A stretch of 57,275 nt of DNA, taken from the NCBI GenBank assembly GCA_022447495.1, contig JAKVBH010000004.1, positions 1 to 57,275 of the forward strand. Direction: 5' to 3'. The DNA is from Marinovum sp. (GTDB lineage: Bacteria; Pseudomonadota; Alphaproteobacteria; Rhodobacterales; Rhodobacteraceae). The notes below the pieces were generated by a model. That model did not search any database. It saw only the letters and a program-made list of their open reading frames with translations, and was not told the DNA's origin. Shown piece after piece: positions 45,162-55,226 of the stretch; the stretch's first letter is position 1; the number at the start of each line of letters is the position of its first letter. The translations under genes and the position numbers were made by a program.

Positions 45162-46497
45162 GTACTTTGGCACAGATGGGATCCGCGGACGGGCCAACGA
45201 GCATCCGATGACCGCCGATTTTGCCTTGGCCTTGGGGGCCGCTGTTGGGCGCTATTTCCGTCGCGAAGACGACGGGGTACACCGGGTGGTGATCGGCAAG
45301 GACACGCGCTTGTCGGGATACATGTTTGAAACCGCGCTCACCGCAGGGCTCACTTCGGGTGGGATGAACGTCCTGCTCTTTGGACCGGTGCCGACACCTG
45401 CAGTTGGCCTTTTGACACCATCGATGCGGGCCGATCTTGGGATCATGATCTCCGCCAGTCACAATCCGGCCCAAGACAATGGGATCAAGTTCTTTGGTCC
45501 CGATGGGTTCAAACTCTCGGACGAGGCAGAGGCGGAAATCGAAGCTTTGCTGGATGCTGGTGTTGAACCGGTGGGCGCGGAGCATATCGGGCGCGCACGG
45601 CGCATCGAAGATGGTCTCTTTCGGTATGTGGAGCGTGTTAAGTCGAGTTTTCCTGCGGGGATGCGCCTTGATGGCATCAAAGTCGTCGTTGATTGCGCCA
45701 ATGGCGCGGCCTACCGCGCGGCCCCTCAGGTTCTTTGGGAGCTTGGTGCTGACGTGATCCCAGTGGGCGTGAGTCCCGATGGGACCAATATCAATCGTGA
45801 GTGTGGTTCAACAAAACCCACCATGGCCGCGGAAAGCGTCGTGGCCCATGGGGCCGACGTGGGGCTATGCTTGGATGGGGATGCGGACCGCATCATTCTC
45901 ATCGACGAGACGGGTAAAGTTGCTGACGGCGATCAGCTTATGGCGCTCTTTGCCGGGCGCTGGGCAGAGCAGGGTCGGTTGGCGGGCAATACGCTTGTGG
46001 CGACGGTCATGTCGAACCTTGGGTTAGAGCGTTTCTTAGGCGCGCGCGACATCACGTTGCACCGCACCGGTGTTGGCGATCGCTACGTGGTTGAAGCCAT
46101 GCGGGCGCAAGGCTTTAATCTGGGTGGGGAGCAATCGGGACACATCGTCATGACCGATTACGCAACCACCGGCGACGGTTTGATGGCAGGGCTGCAGTTT
46201 TTGGCTGAGATGGTGCGCACTGGGCGTAAGGCCTCTGAGCTCACGCAGAGTTTCACGCCGGTGCCGCAGTTGTTGAAAAATGTGCGCTACAAGGCCGGGC
46301 AGGCACCACTTGAGATGGATCGGGTGAAATCAGCGATTGCCGATGGTGAGGCCCAGTTGGCCGAGCACGGCCGGTTGCTCATCCGCAAGTCGGGCACGGA
46401 ACCACTGATCCGGGTGATGGCTGAATGCGAAGACGACGCGCTTTTGAACTCTGTGGTCGACGGGATCGTCCACGAGGTCGAAGCGGCGACAGCGTGA
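45151..46497 (+). CDS. glmM: Phosphoglucosamine mutase
   Basis: A 448-residue enzyme converting glucosamine-6-phosphate to glucosamine-1-phosphate for UDP-GlcNAc, feeding peptidoglycan and lipopolysaccharide synthesis. The phosphoserine is Ser103 in [14 protein letters not shown], the metal loop is [12 protein letters not shown], and the sugar-binding loop GGEQSGHIV and phosphate loop [12 protein letters not shown] follow in order. The ATG at 45151, behind AAGGAG, overlaps the folP end. It is followed by a cluster of strong hairpins that may end the transcript. Confidence 0.97.
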   Translation: MTRKYFGTDGIRGRANEHPMTADFALALGAAVGRYFRREDDGVHRVVIGKDTRLSGYMFETALTAGLTSGGMNVLLFGPVPTPAVGLLTPSMRADLGIMISASHNPAQDNGIKFFGPDGFKLSDEAEAEIEALLDAGVEPVGAEHIGRARRIEDGLFRYVERVKSSFPAGMRLDGIKVVVDCANGAAYRAAPQVLWELGADVIPVGVSPDGTNINRECGSTKPTMAAESVVAHGADVGLCLDGDADRIILIDETGKVADGDQLMALFAGRWAEQGRLAGNTLVATVMSNLGLERFLGARDITLHRTGVGDRYVVEAMRAQGFNLGGEQSGHIVMTDYATTGDGLMAGLQFLAEMVRTGRKASELTQSFTPVPQLLKNVRYKAGQAPLEMDRVKSAIADGEAQLAEHGRLLIRKSGTEPLIRVMAECEDDALLNSVVDGIVHEVEAATA

Positions 46498-46506
46498 TCC
46501 AATAGT

Positions 46507-46602
46507 GCGGGCCTGTGGCCCGCGCTGGAAGCGCACGCCGGGTGGGCGTGCGGTTGGGGGCGCTGCCCCCCTGTGCGGATAAATCCGCACATTCCCCCGG
46601 GG
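46507..46602. repeat. Cluster of five consecutive hairpins after glmM
   Basis: In under 100 bases: GCGGGCC/GGCCCGC (46507-46523), CGCACGCC/GGCGTGCG (46532-46552), GGGGGC/GCCCCC (46556-46570), TGTGCGGA/TCCGCACA (46572-46591) and CCCC/GGGG (46595-46602), then GTATTTGAGGCAAGAGGAAG. The whole block resembles GC-rich intergenic repeats common in Rhodobacteraceae genomes (from general familiarity, not a search). It may act as a terminator or RNA-stabilising block for glmM. Confidence 0.7.
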
Positions 46603-46656
46603 TATTTGAGGCAAGAGGAAGGGGCAGCCGCGCGAGAAGGGGCTGGTAAGCGAGCT

Positions 46657-47298
46657 CCATTGGCACAATGCGACGCCTGCAAGGATCAGTGCCAGGGCTG
46701 TCAACAGCGACGACGGCAAGGGTCCGGAGAGCACGAGAGCGTGCAGCAGGCGGGTCGCAGCTGTTGGGATGGGACCCAGAACGGTCAAAATGAACAGGTT
46801 GCGGATGTCTGGTGTTGGCGGCGCTCTTTCGACGATCCATGCCACTGGCAAAACGATAACAGCGCCGATGAGGAGGAGGACGGCTGCCACGTCAATGGGA
46901 TCAGCGGTTGGCATCCCGCGGATGTTGATAGAGACCGCGTAGCAGGTGGCGGCGCCAAGACAGGCGATACGGTCATGAATTTCCAGGGCGAGTCCGGCGA
47001 AGCCTGATGTCACATATTGTTAGCCCCAGCAAAACAACGGGCACAGCCGATGGTAGTCGCCTACTACGATGAGGATGCGCCATCTGCGCAGCCCCGATGC
47101 CTCTTGCTACAACTTGGTGCCTTGCACGGCTCAGATGGCACACATCAAGGCCGCGGCGCCATCAATCCGTATCGCGGCCAGCCAAAAGGGTGTGATCCCC
47201 TCAATGGTCAGTTCCATGACCTTGTAGGTAGAGCCACACGTGAGGCCAAGGAGCCCCACCATAAGCCAATCAGCAGAAGTGATGCGGATTGCTCTCAT
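46657..47298 (-). pseudogene. EamA/DMT family transporter pseudogene
   Basis: The minus-strand frame from the ATG at 47298 reads an EamA transporter N-terminus (DWLMVGLLGLTCGSTYKV, EGITPFWLAAIRI), then hits TGA (47131-47133) and TAG (47107-47109). A TAA lies just before QYVTSGFAGLA. The same frame continues with CYAVSINIRG, AAVLLLIGAVIVLPVA and LLTALALILAGVALCQW. Relative to the family about 40 residues are missing between ATRLL and LPSSLL. Three stops plus a deletion make it clearly dead. The original protein would have exported small metabolites. Confidence 0.85.
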
Positions 47299-47343
47299 AG
47301 ACGCCTTTTGCGCCGGGTGGTGGGCGAAGGGAAATCTGGTAGA

Positions 47344-47648
47344 TTAACCTTCTTTGCTGGGGGCTTGGCTTTCTTTTTTGATGGGGCGCGCCATGGGACA
47401 TACCTCTTGGACAAAGCCATTGAGCGTGTTGGTCAAGTTCTCGCGCACAATGGAGTAGTGGATGAATTGACCCTTTTCTGGCCTTTGATCAGCCCGGCAT
47501 TTTCCAAAATACTGAGGTGTTTGGAGATCGACGGTTTGGACATATCGGATCGCTGGGCAATTTCACCGGCGGTGAGGTCAGCGGCCGAAAGGTACGCGAG
47601 GATTTTGCGTCTGGGCGCGGAGGCAATGGCTTGAAACACGTTGTCCAC
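47344..47648 (-). pseudogene. ArsR family regulator with a one-base frameshift
   Basis: Starting at GTG 47648, the first 58 codons are a clean ArsR/SdpR-type winged helix (FQAIASAPRRKILAYLSAAD, AGEIAQRSDMSKPSISKHL, LENAGLIKGQKR). At a G-run (plus-strand CCC, 47471-47473) the frame breaks. The next frame continues perfectly as GQFIHYSIVRENLTNTLNG then FVQEVCPMARPIKKESQ to a TAA at 47344-47346. One missing G explains it. Read through, it would be about 100 residues. It could be a young pseudogene or a sequencing error in a short homopolymer. Confidence 0.8.
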
Positions 47649-47727
47649 GGTGCGGTCCTTTACATCAGATCACGGCAAGTAATTTACTCATTTTCTAAAT
47701 ACCTACGCGGCTAATCTCATTATCGCT

Positions 47728-48078
47728 TTGGTCATCACGAAACGGGTGGGGCGGACCCTGCACAAGAACGTGCGGCTGTTTTTGGTGGATGCCTTTAAAG
47801 GTCGCGAGGAATTGGCGGATTCGGTGAACCACTTGCTCTTGGTTGGGTTTTACCTGGTCAACCTGGGGTTCGTGACCTTGGCGCTTGAATACGGCCGCAA
47901 ACCCCATGACGTGGTGAGCTCGGTTGAATTTCTGAGCATCAAAGTGGGCCTGGCGGTGGTCGTTTTAGGCGCGATGCACTTCTTCAATATGTATGCCTTG
48001 GCGCGGTTCAAAAAGTCGACCAAGCCAAGTGGACCAAAGGTGTATGCACCGCTTGAAGACACGCTCAACCCGGCTTGA
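47728..48078 (+). CDS. Small membrane protein, start uncertain, possibly 5'-degraded
   Basis: A 116-residue reading from a TTG at 47728 with two hydrophobic segments (LLLVGFYLVNLGFVTLAL and VGLAVVVLGAMHFFNMYAL) and a basic C-terminus. The same frame is open upstream to 47683 and encodes a plausible extra membrane helix (NLIIALVITKRV), but no ATG, GTG or TTG is available there before the TAA at 47680-47682. So the original start may be lost. It is divergent from the broken arsR, which may once have regulated it. The function is unknown. Confidence 0.5.
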   Translation: MVITKRVGRTLHKNVRLFLVDAFKGREELADSVNHLLLVGFYLVNLGFVTLALEYGRKPHDVVSSVEFLSIKVGLAVVVLGAMHFFNMYALARFKKSTKPSGPKVYAPLEDTLNPA

Positions 48079-48090
48079 ATGGACAAAAGG

Positions 48091-48684
48091 TCACCCGTCT
48101 TGGGTGGCCTCAAACCCTTCGAAGGCGGCCGGAGTGTGGGCGAGGATTGGCCTGAGTTCAGCGTCGCTTGCGACATAGGTGGCGAGCGCATCAAGGAGGG
48201 CTCCATCTTCCGGCATTCCATCAAATAAGCCCGGATGCGGCCAATCGGTGGCCCAGAGCATGTGATTTGGGTTCTCTGCAATCAGAGCTTGGCCGTAAGG
48301 AATGACATCGGCAAAGCGCCGGGCCTGGTAAGACATGAGGTCGTTGCCGGAGAGTTTCACCCATGCGTATTCGCCCGCGAACAGCGTGTTGAAGCTCATC
48401 CCGTGCATGCCTGCGGTGTTCATCGCCACCAACGCGTCCTAAGCACAATCGGGTTTGATGACCGTGATCTCCCGGGCGTTTGGGCGATAGCCCGCCAAGG
48501 CGACCAGCGTCACGGTGTTTGCTGTGCCATAGGCACAGGGTTGCACAATCACTGAGCGTCCAATGCCCCAAGCGCGATGCAGCGCTCAAAGGGCAGTGAG
48601 CGGCGCAGAGTGCGGAGTGTATGGGTCGTTGGCGGTGAAAGGATATTTGCCCGGTTGGCCAAAGGCATAGGTATGGCTATCCAT
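48091..48684 (-). pseudogene. Amidohydrolase (PDC lactonase-like) pseudogene
   Basis: A single minus-strand frame from the Met at 48684 reads DSHTYAFGQPGKYPF, NDPYTPHSAPL, stop (TGA 48586-48588), GIGRSVIVQPCAYGTANT, then EITVIKPDCA, stop (TAG 48439-48441), AGMHGMSFNTLF, AWVKLSGNDLMS and MLWATDWPHPGLF. This is the TIM-barrel amidohydrolase family of 2-pyrone-4,6-dicarboxylate lactonase. About 70 residues appear deleted between MSFN and WVKLSG. Two nonsense codons and a deletion make it non-functional. Confidence 0.85.
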
Positions 48685-48839
48685 GGCACCTACCATGATG
48701 GCGAGAGCGCATGCGCTGGGCGTCAGGCAAGGTGGGCGGCAACCTCGCGTCATGGATGATGTGGTGCCACAAAGTGGAGCGATTGTCGCCAGCGGGATCG
48801 ACACTTACACTGGATGTGGGCGCGCTGGGAGGACCAATA

Positions 48840-49484
48840 GTGGCCAAATGGTTTTTGTTGTTCGCGTGGTGGTTCGACAGTTCACGGCCCTTTGTCGGGA
48901 TCGGCAAAAGCCTCTTGGGGTTTGTTTTTTTCTTCCTGCTGGCTTTTGCTGGGATCATCATTGATCAAACGACCCACAGGGTTTTGGGAAGGCCTGAGGG
49001 ATACCCTCAGCATCCGTTCGGCATCGCGACTACCTTTGTGATGTTTCCGGCTTTGGTGCTTGTAATGTATCCCAGCTTGGCATGGCTCCGCGTGCATTTC
49101 AGGCGCTTGTTCGGAATGGACCCAATGCCCAAGCCGACGACGGAGGACGCCTCGACGATTTTGGTTGATGCAAAACCAAGAAACCAGGTCGTGGCGCGGC
49201 CGCTTGGTTGGCGCATATTGCCTTGGTGCTTTGACGCCCAAAGCGCGGGATGGGGTGCATTTAAGTCAGTTTATGGGCTGGCGTTCGTCGCATGGTGTGG
49301 TTTTGGCTTCATCTCCTTTTGGGGACCTTTTGCAACCTTGGGGGACGTGGTCCAAGCGATCCTTGCTGATCCCTTGGTGATGATCTATGCCGCTGCTGTT
49401 GGTTGGTTTGCTTACGTCGCCGGTTTTTGGTTCTATTTCTATGTTCGCCCTTGGCTCGGGATTGATTACGTCAAGCAAAAATGA
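48840..49484 (+). CDS. Membrane protein of unknown function
   Basis: A 214-residue protein with four likely transmembrane segments: WFLLFAWWFD, LLGFVFFFLLAFAGIII, FVMFPALVLVMYPSLAW, then two close to the C-terminus (LAFVAWCGFGFISFWG and MIYAAAVGWFAYVAGFWFYF). I chose the GTG at 48840 because GGGAGGA lies eight bases upstream and the earlier part of the frame overlaps the amidohydrolase remnant antisense. I recognise no family. It stands alone between the pseudogene cluster and ilvC. Confidence 0.65.
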   Translation: MAKWFLLFAWWFDSSRPFVGIGKSLLGFVFFFLLAFAGIIIDQTTHRVLGRPEGYPQHPFGIATTFVMFPALVLVMYPSLAWLRVHFRRLFGMDPMPKPTTEDASTILVDAKPRNQVVARPLGWRILPWCFDAQSAGWGAFKSVYGLAFVAWCGFGFISFWGPFATLGDVVQAILADPLVMIYAAAVGWFAYVAGFWFYFYVRPWLGIDYVKQK

Positions 49485-49524
49485 GCGCAGACGGACGCCC
49501 GTGCACTCTCATCCGCTACCCAAC

Positions 49525-49556
49525 AAAAAACGCCCCCAGCGCTGGCCAGGGGCGTT
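49525..49556 (-). terminator. Intrinsic terminator of ilvC
   Basis: On the minus strand AACGCCCC pairs with GGGGCGTT (49549-49556 and 49529-49536) around a GC-rich loop, followed by TTTTTT (plus-strand AAAAAA, 49525-49530, partly in the stem). It lies 46 bases after the ilvC stop. Confidence 0.88.
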
Positions 49557-49601
49557 CTCATATCGTGCCGATCAGAGCGGGCGTGCCACTCCGAACGAGA
49601 C

Positions 49602-50687
<1,086 letters not shown>

Positions 50688-50723
50688 TCAAAATGAGAGT
50701 AAAGCCGCGCAATCATGTGGGTT

Positions 50724-50751
50724 TCATAAGTACAAATCATAATTTATGAAG
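50724..50751. promoter_or_regulatory. TTCATAA dyad between ilvC and lrp
   Basis: TTCATAA (50724-50730) is mirrored by TTATGAA (50745-50751) with 14 AT-rich bases between, immediately before the Lrp gene start. A plausible binding site for the Lrp protein itself, controlling its own gene and possibly ilvC (inference). Confidence 0.5.
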
Positions 50752-50756
50752 AATTC

Positions 50757-51212
50757 ATGCTCGACGATACCGACCGCCGCATCCTGCGCCAAACCCAAGC
50801 CGACCCCGACGCGCCCCACGTGACGCTCGCCGACCGTGCGGGTGTGACGCCCGCGACCTTTGCGCGGCGTCTGTCGGCGATGGAGCGGGCAGGGGTCGTG
50901 CAGGGCCGCGAGGCCCAAATCGACTGGGCCGCATTGGGGTACACGGTTGAGGTCTCTTTGCGCATCACGCTCGATAAAACTGCGCCGTTGGCTTTTGAGA
51001 CATTCCTAAACGCAGCGCGTCAGATCCCCGAAGTGTTGGAGCTTCAAACCTTTGTGGGCTCCGTGGACGCGCGCATCTCGCTCGTGGCAAGGGACTTGGC
51101 CCATTACCAAGTGCTCTACCGCGACCACATTCTGCGTCTGCCCCATATCGACGATATCGAAGCGCTCATGCATGTCGCTCGGATCAAAGACACCCAGGCC
51201 TTGGCGCTATGA
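50757..51212 (+). CDS. Lrp/AsnC family regulator, divergent from ilvC
   Basis: A 151-residue regulator. The N-terminal helix-turn-helix (LDDTDRRILRQTQADP, VTLADRAGVTPATFARRLSAMERAGVV) is followed by an RAM effector-binding domain (VEVSLRITLDKTA, VLELQTFVGSVDARISLVARDL). Such proteins sense amino acids and form octamers or dimers on DNA. Its position facing ilvC suggests it responds to branched-chain amino acids or another amino acid. The ATG at 50757 directly follows a dyad, so the transcript leader is short. Confidence 0.9.
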   Translation: MLDDTDRRILRQTQADPDAPHVTLADRAGVTPATFARRLSAMERAGVVQGREAQIDWAALGYTVEVSLRITLDKTAPLAFETFLNAARQIPEVLELQTFVGSVDARISLVARDLAHYQVLYRDHILRLPHIDDIEALMHVARIKDTQALAL

Positions 51213-51318
51213 GAAACATTCGCCGCCAATCGTATCGAATAGATCCTGCCCTACATAGACTGCGTTCCGCTCCGGCCGCGCAGGATCGGAGCATAAGATT
51301 AATGACGCGTGGTGCCAA

Positions 51319-51771
51319 ATGACTCCCGACGCCACTGACCTCACCCTCCTATGCGCACTGCGTGTTGACGCGAGCCGATCCACCGCTGATCTCGCGCGAG
51401 AAACGGGCCTTTCACAACCTGCTGTGTGGCGGCGCATCCAAGCGCTACGCGACGCAGGCGTGCTCAAGGGCAGCCGCCTGAGGCTTGATCGCGACAAGCT
51501 GGGCTTTGGCGTAACTGTGTTTCTGGGCGTCAAATTGGCCACCAAAGGGCGCATCAGCCTCGAAGATTTCGAACGCGCCGTCGTCGCCATCCCCGAAGTA
51601 CAAACGGTCGAGCATGTGTTGGGCCCTTATGATTACCGGCTGAGGGTTACGGCGCGTGATCTGGCCGATTTCGAACGCGTCTTGCGACGGCGGATCATGT
51701 CGTTGCCAGGGGCGGGTCAAGTCGAAGCCAATGTCCTGCTGTCAGAAGAGCGTTTGCCCGGGCCGCTGTGA
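51319..51771 (+). CDS. Second Lrp/AsnC family regulator
   Basis: A 150-residue protein with the same layout as the preceding regulator: a helix-turn-helix (STADLARETGLSQPAVWRRIQALRDAGVL, residues about 20-48) and an RAM domain (FGVTVFLGVKLATKGRIS, VQTVEHVLGPYDYRLRVTARDL). The two differ greatly in sequence, so this is not a recent tandem duplication. The gap to the first is 106 bases. The target is not evident; the aminotransferase gene 310 bases downstream is a candidate by position. Confidence 0.9.
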   Translation: MTPDATDLTLLCALRVDASRSTADLARETGLSQPAVWRRIQALRDAGVLKGSRLRLDRDKLGFGVTVFLGVKLATKGRISLEDFERAVVAIPEVQTVEHVLGPYDYRLRVTARDLADFERVLRRRIMSLPGAGQVEANVLLSEERLPGPL

Positions 51772-51848
51772 TCCCCAGATGAAATTGGCATTGTATCTTA
51801 TTTCAATGTGTTGATCGCCCGTTGCCAGCAAAAGCACCGTCCTGCGCC

Positions 51849-52004
51849 ATGTATGGCGCGCTCAAAGATACCATCGACCACATCAACAGTGTCATTGCCC
51901 ACACGGAGGTAGCGTTCTATCAGGTCAAGTCGGAGTGGCGGAACCGCGGCCTGATGACGCCAATGGGAACGCTCGCGTCCGAACTCCTGGCAAAATTGAC
52001 CTGA
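51849..52004 (+). CDS. Possible small protein
   Basis: A 51-residue frame from the ATG at 51849 (MYGALKDTIDHINSVIAH onward, ending ASELLAKLT). The composition is protein-like, with a helical N-terminal half, but there is no clear ribosome binding site and no family that I recognise. It ends 28 bases before a longer frame leading into the aminotransferase gene. It may be a genuine small gene, a remnant, or chance. Confidence 0.3.
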   Translation: MYGALKDTIDHINSVIAHTEVAFYQVKSEWRNRGLMTPMGTLASELLAKLT

Positions 52005-52082
52005 GGATTGCCTTGTATATTTAAGTAGACTTTGCGACTGGCGCGCAGAGGCCTTAAAGCACTTGTAAAATGGAGGTTTATT

Positions 52083-53216
52083 ATGGCTGCATTGCTCGAC
52101 ACCGTTGATCCAAACGGGCTTGAAGAATTCTCGGTCGTGTTCACCGACCGTTCGCTCAATTCCATGTCACAAGCGTTCCAGGGTGTGATGAACGACATCT
52201 CTGGCATGCTCAAAGACGTCTACAAAGCTAATGCGGTGGTGATCGTACCCGGGGGCGGAACCTTTGGGATGGAAGCGGTTGCACGACAGTTTGGCGGTGA
52301 CGCCAATGTGCTTGTGGTGCGCAACGGCTGGTTTTCCTACCGCTGGAGCCAAATCTTTGACGTGAGCGCGCGCGCCAAAGCCACTGACGTGATGAAAGCT
52401 CGCCAAACTGGAAATGGTGTCACGGCACCCTTTGCGCCTGCGCCCATCGAAGACGTGGTTGCGCGTATCCATGAGACCACGCCGGACATCGTCTTTGCAC
52501 CCCATGTGGAAACCTCGGCAGGCGTGATCTTGCCCGATGCGTATATCACGGCCTTGGCAGAGGCTGCGCACGCGGTCGGCGCGCTTATGGTGCTCGATTG
52601 TATCGCATCTGGATGTGCTTGGGTGGATATGGCGGCCACGGGCGTGGATGTGCTGATTTCGGCACCGCAAAAGGGGTGGTCCGCGTCGCCCTGTGCTGGG
52701 CTTGTGATGCTTTCGGACCGTGCTGTTGCGCGTTTAGAGGAGACCACGTCGGACAGCTTTGCCGTCGACCTCAAGAAATGGCATCAAATCATGCAAGCGT
52801 ACGAAAACGGGGGCCACGCCTACCATGCGACCATGCCCACGGATGCTCTGCGGGCGTTCCGCGATACGATGATCGAGACGCGCGAATACGGTTTTGACAA
52901 GTTGCGGGACAACCAGTGGGCCCTTGGAAACGCTGTGCGCGCGCTGCTCAAAGAGCGGGGCATCCAATCGGTTGCCGCTGAAGGATTTGGCGCGCCCGGC
53001 GTTGTGGTGAGCTACACCTCTGATCCGGCCATCCAAACTGGCAAAGCTTTTGCCGAACGCGGCATGCAGATCGCCGCGGGCGTCCCGTTGCAATGTGATG
53101 AGCCTGAAGGGTTTGCTACATTCCGCTTGGGGCTCTTTGGCGCGGACAAACTCTATGATGTCGATGGCACCGTGGCGCGGCTCACACGTGTGATTGATCA
53201 GGTTTTTCCAACATAA
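52083..53216 (+). CDS. Class V aminotransferase (alanine/serine-glyoxylate type)
   Basis: A 377-residue PLP enzyme of fold type I. The PLP lysine lies in SAPQKGWSASPC, the cofactor-contacting Asp in LMVLDCIASG, and PGGGTFGMEAVAR forms the phosphate-binding part. The family includes alanine-glyoxylate, serine-glyoxylate and related aminotransferases; the amino donor cannot be told. GGAGG precedes the ATG at 52083. A TTGACC 85 bases upstream may be part of its promoter. It stands alone behind a Lrp regulator. Confidence 0.87.
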   Translation: MAALLDTVDPNGLEEFSVVFTDRSLNSMSQAFQGVMNDISGMLKDVYKANAVVIVPGGGTFGMEAVARQFGGDANVLVVRNGWFSYRWSQIFDVSARAKATDVMKARQTGNGVTAPFAPAPIEDVVARIHETTPDIVFAPHVETSAGVILPDAYITALAEAAHAVGALMVLDCIASGCAWVDMAATGVDVLISAPQKGWSASPCAGLVMLSDRAVARLEETTSDSFAVDLKKWHQIMQAYENGGHAYHATMPTDALRAFRDTMIETREYGFDKLRDNQWALGNAVRALLKERGIQSVAAEGFGAPGVVVSYTSDPAIQTGKAFAERGMQIAAGVPLQCDEPEGFATFRLGLFGADKLYDVDGTVARLTRVIDQVFPT

Positions 53217-53308
53217 TCAAAGGCCTGCCCTGATTTCGTGGTCCCGCGAGGGGCCGCATCAGCCGCCCCGAGGGGCGCAGGTTTTGGTACAATTTGTGGG
53301 CGCCTTGG

Positions 53309-54505
53309 TTAGCCTTTGGCTCCAAGGCCCATGCGCATGAGTGTTTGCCGCACTGGGGCGATGTCGTGCAAAGCCTGCATCCCAAAAGCGCGGGCCTGCT
53401 GGATCAGCGGTCTTCCGGTTTGGGAGGTTTTGTTGAGCATCGTAATGCCCGCGACGCGCATCTGAATGTCAGCTTTGCGGGCACGCTCGTACCGGTCCAA
53501 CATATGGGCATCCCCCAAATGCTCTGGCGTTCCGCTCGCCAGGTCCAGAAGAACCGCGATATCCTTGAGCGACATGTTGAGCCCCTGCGCACCAATGGGA
53601 GGCACGACATGGGCCGCTTCGGCTGCAATGGCGAGCCGCTCAGAGTGCAATGCGTTGGCCGATTGCGCAATAATAGGCCAAATCGTGCGCTGCGAGGCCA
53701 GCTTGAGTGGGCCCAGTAAACCGGTTGACCGTTCCGTCATGGCCGTCTCAAACTCTTGGATTGCCAGGGCATAAAGGTCCTGCGCGGTTGGGCCATCTTC
53801 CATCCAAACCACCGCAGAGGACGGGCGGCCATCGTGGTCGGGCAGGGGGACGAGAGTGAACGGCCCACCGGACCGGTGCACCTCCGTAGAGACGTTCTCA
53901 TGCGGGATTGGATGTGTGACCGCAAAGGCCAGCGCTTTCTGCCCGAATCGCGTGGTTTGGACATCTATCCTAGCCGCTTGCCGCAGTGTCGAGTTGCGCC
54001 CGTCACAGGCCACGGCGAGTTTGGCGCGCGCGCGTGTACCGTCACTCAGGCTGACAAAAGCTTCGCCGGTCCGCGTGCGCAGCCCCGTGGCGGCAATCCC
54101 TGGGCGATAGGAGACCTGCGATTGAGACGCCAAGGCGGCCGAGAATTCGCGGCGCAGGAGCCAATTGGGCAGGTTCCATCCAAAGGGGTCCTCCGAGATG
54201 TCTGCGCTTTCAAAGGCGCGAGACACTGGTTTTTCGCCACTGGCGTCCATGATCTGCATGGTCGCCAAAGGCGTGGCATACGGGCCCAGGCGCTCCCACA
54301 ACCCGATGCGATCCAAGAAGTCGCGCGCGGGCTGAAGAAATGCGGTGCTGCGCAAATCGGCGCCATCGCTGTCGCGGTCGATGATGGGGGCGCTGGGATC
54401 CACAATCAACGTATGGAAGCCGGCTTGCCCAAAGGCCGTCGCCGCAGCGAGGCCAGCGATCCCGCCGCCTGCAATGATGATGTCAAAGTGGTTCTGCTCT
54501 GTCAT
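53309..54505 (-). CDS. ubiH: UbiH/COQ6 family FAD-dependent monooxygenase
   Basis: A 398-residue flavoprotein hydroxylase, probably acting in ubiquinone synthesis. The N-terminal FAD motif GGGIAGLAAATAFGQAG is at about 13-29, the CDGRNSTLRQAA motif near 167 is the DG-type fingerprint, and AEAAHVVPPIGAQGLNMSLKD near 290 is the second FAD site with Glu where GDAAH is usual. This variant also occurs in other Roseobacter UbiH. Which ring position it hydroxylates is not clear. It is transcribed towards the aminotransferase gene. Confidence 0.87.
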   Translation of the reverse strand: MTEQNHFDIIIAGGGIAGLAAATAFGQAGFHTLIVDPSAPIIDRDSDGADLRSTAFLQPARDFLDRIGLWERLGPYATPLATMQIMDASGEKPVSRAFESADISEDPFGWNLPNWLLRREFSAALASQSQVSYRPGIAATGLRTRTGEAFVSLSDGTRARAKLAVACDGRNSTLRQAARIDVQTTRFGQKALAFAVTHPIPHENVSTEVHRSGGPFTLVPLPDHDGRPSSAVVWMEDGPTAQDLYALAIQEFETAMTERSTGLLGPLKLASQRTIWPIIAQSANALHSERLAIAAEAAHVVPPIGAQGLNMSLKDIAVLLDLASGTPEHLGDAHMLDRYERARKADIQMRVAGITMLNKTSQTGRPLIQQARAFGMQALHDIAPVRQTLMRMGLGAKG

Positions 54506-54581
54506 ACCGCAGACCTAGGCCTAGGTCGCCTTTCCGCCAATGCGACATCCCGGCAGGGCCGCCCGGTTTGTGTGTGGCACA

Positions 54582-55226
54582 TCACGTGAGTGTGTTCAGA
54601 AAACCGGGAAGGTCGTCTGTGTGATGGTGAATGTGGGGGTGACCGCTGTGCTCAGGCGCCACCAAAACGGTGCGCAACCCCATGGCGTGTGGCACTTCTA
54701 GATTGCGTGGCACATCTTCAAACATGGCCGCGGCATGTGGATCGAGACCATCCTTGGCAAACACAGCCTCAAAGGCAGCAGGGTCGGGTTTTGGTCGCAA
54801 CCCCGCTTCGTGCACGCCATAGATCGCATTGAAAACGTCTTTTATTTCAAGGGCATCAAGGACATCACGGGCATAATCTGCCGTGCCGTTGGTAAAGACA
54901 ACTTTGCGCCCCGGAAGCGCGTCAAGCGCAGTGCCAAGCCCAGGCACGGGGGACACGCCAGAAAAATCAATCTGATGGACGTCCCACAGAAACGCCTCAA
55001 GATCCATGTCATGCTCGGCCACCAATCCCGCCCATGTCGTGCCGTAGCGACCCCAGTAGTCCTGGCGCAACATGTCTGCCTCAGCTTCGTCCACACCGAC
55101 GACCTTCATCACCCAGGCGGTCATGCGCGGTTCAATCTGATCAAACAGGCGGACCGCAGGATCATAGAGCGTATTGTCGAGGTCAAAGACCCAGGTTGTC
55201 ACATTTTCAAAGGCGCGTGCTGACAT
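54582..55226 (-). CDS. HAD family pyrimidine 5'-nucleotidase-like phosphatase
   Basis: A 214-residue haloacid dehalogenase-type phosphatase. The nucleophile Asp15 and acid/base Asp17 are in VFDLDNTLYD, motif II is VVFTNGTADYA, and motifs III/IV are GLRPKPDPAAF and AAMFEDVPRNL. LDNTLY plus the helical cap is the pattern of pyrimidine 5'-nucleotidase (SDT1/YjjG-like) proteins, which remove phosphate from UMP/CMP-like substrates; the substrate is inferred. It is divergent from the GntR gene by 104 bases. Confidence 0.87.
   Translation of the reverse strand: MSARAFENVTTWVFDLDNTLYDPAVRLFDQIEPRMTAWVMKVVGVDEAEADMLRQDYWGRYGTTWAGLVAEHDMDLEAFLWDVHQIDFSGVSPVPGLGTALDALPGRKVVFTNGTADYARDVLDALEIKDVFNAIYGVHEAGLRPKPDPAAFEAVFAKDGLDPHAAAMFEDVPRNLEVPHAMGLRTVLVAPEHSGHPHIHHHTDDLPGFLNTLT

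Noticed and set aside
46330..46656. 3' continuation of the transporter remnant frame into glmM
   Set aside because: Homology stops at about 46657; the rest is antisense to the hairpin cluster and the glmM end.
53217..53308. GC palindromes between the aminotransferase and ubiH genes
   Set aside because: CGCCCC-GA-GGGGCG and neighbours could form stems, but there is no convincing T-run, so I did not call a terminator.
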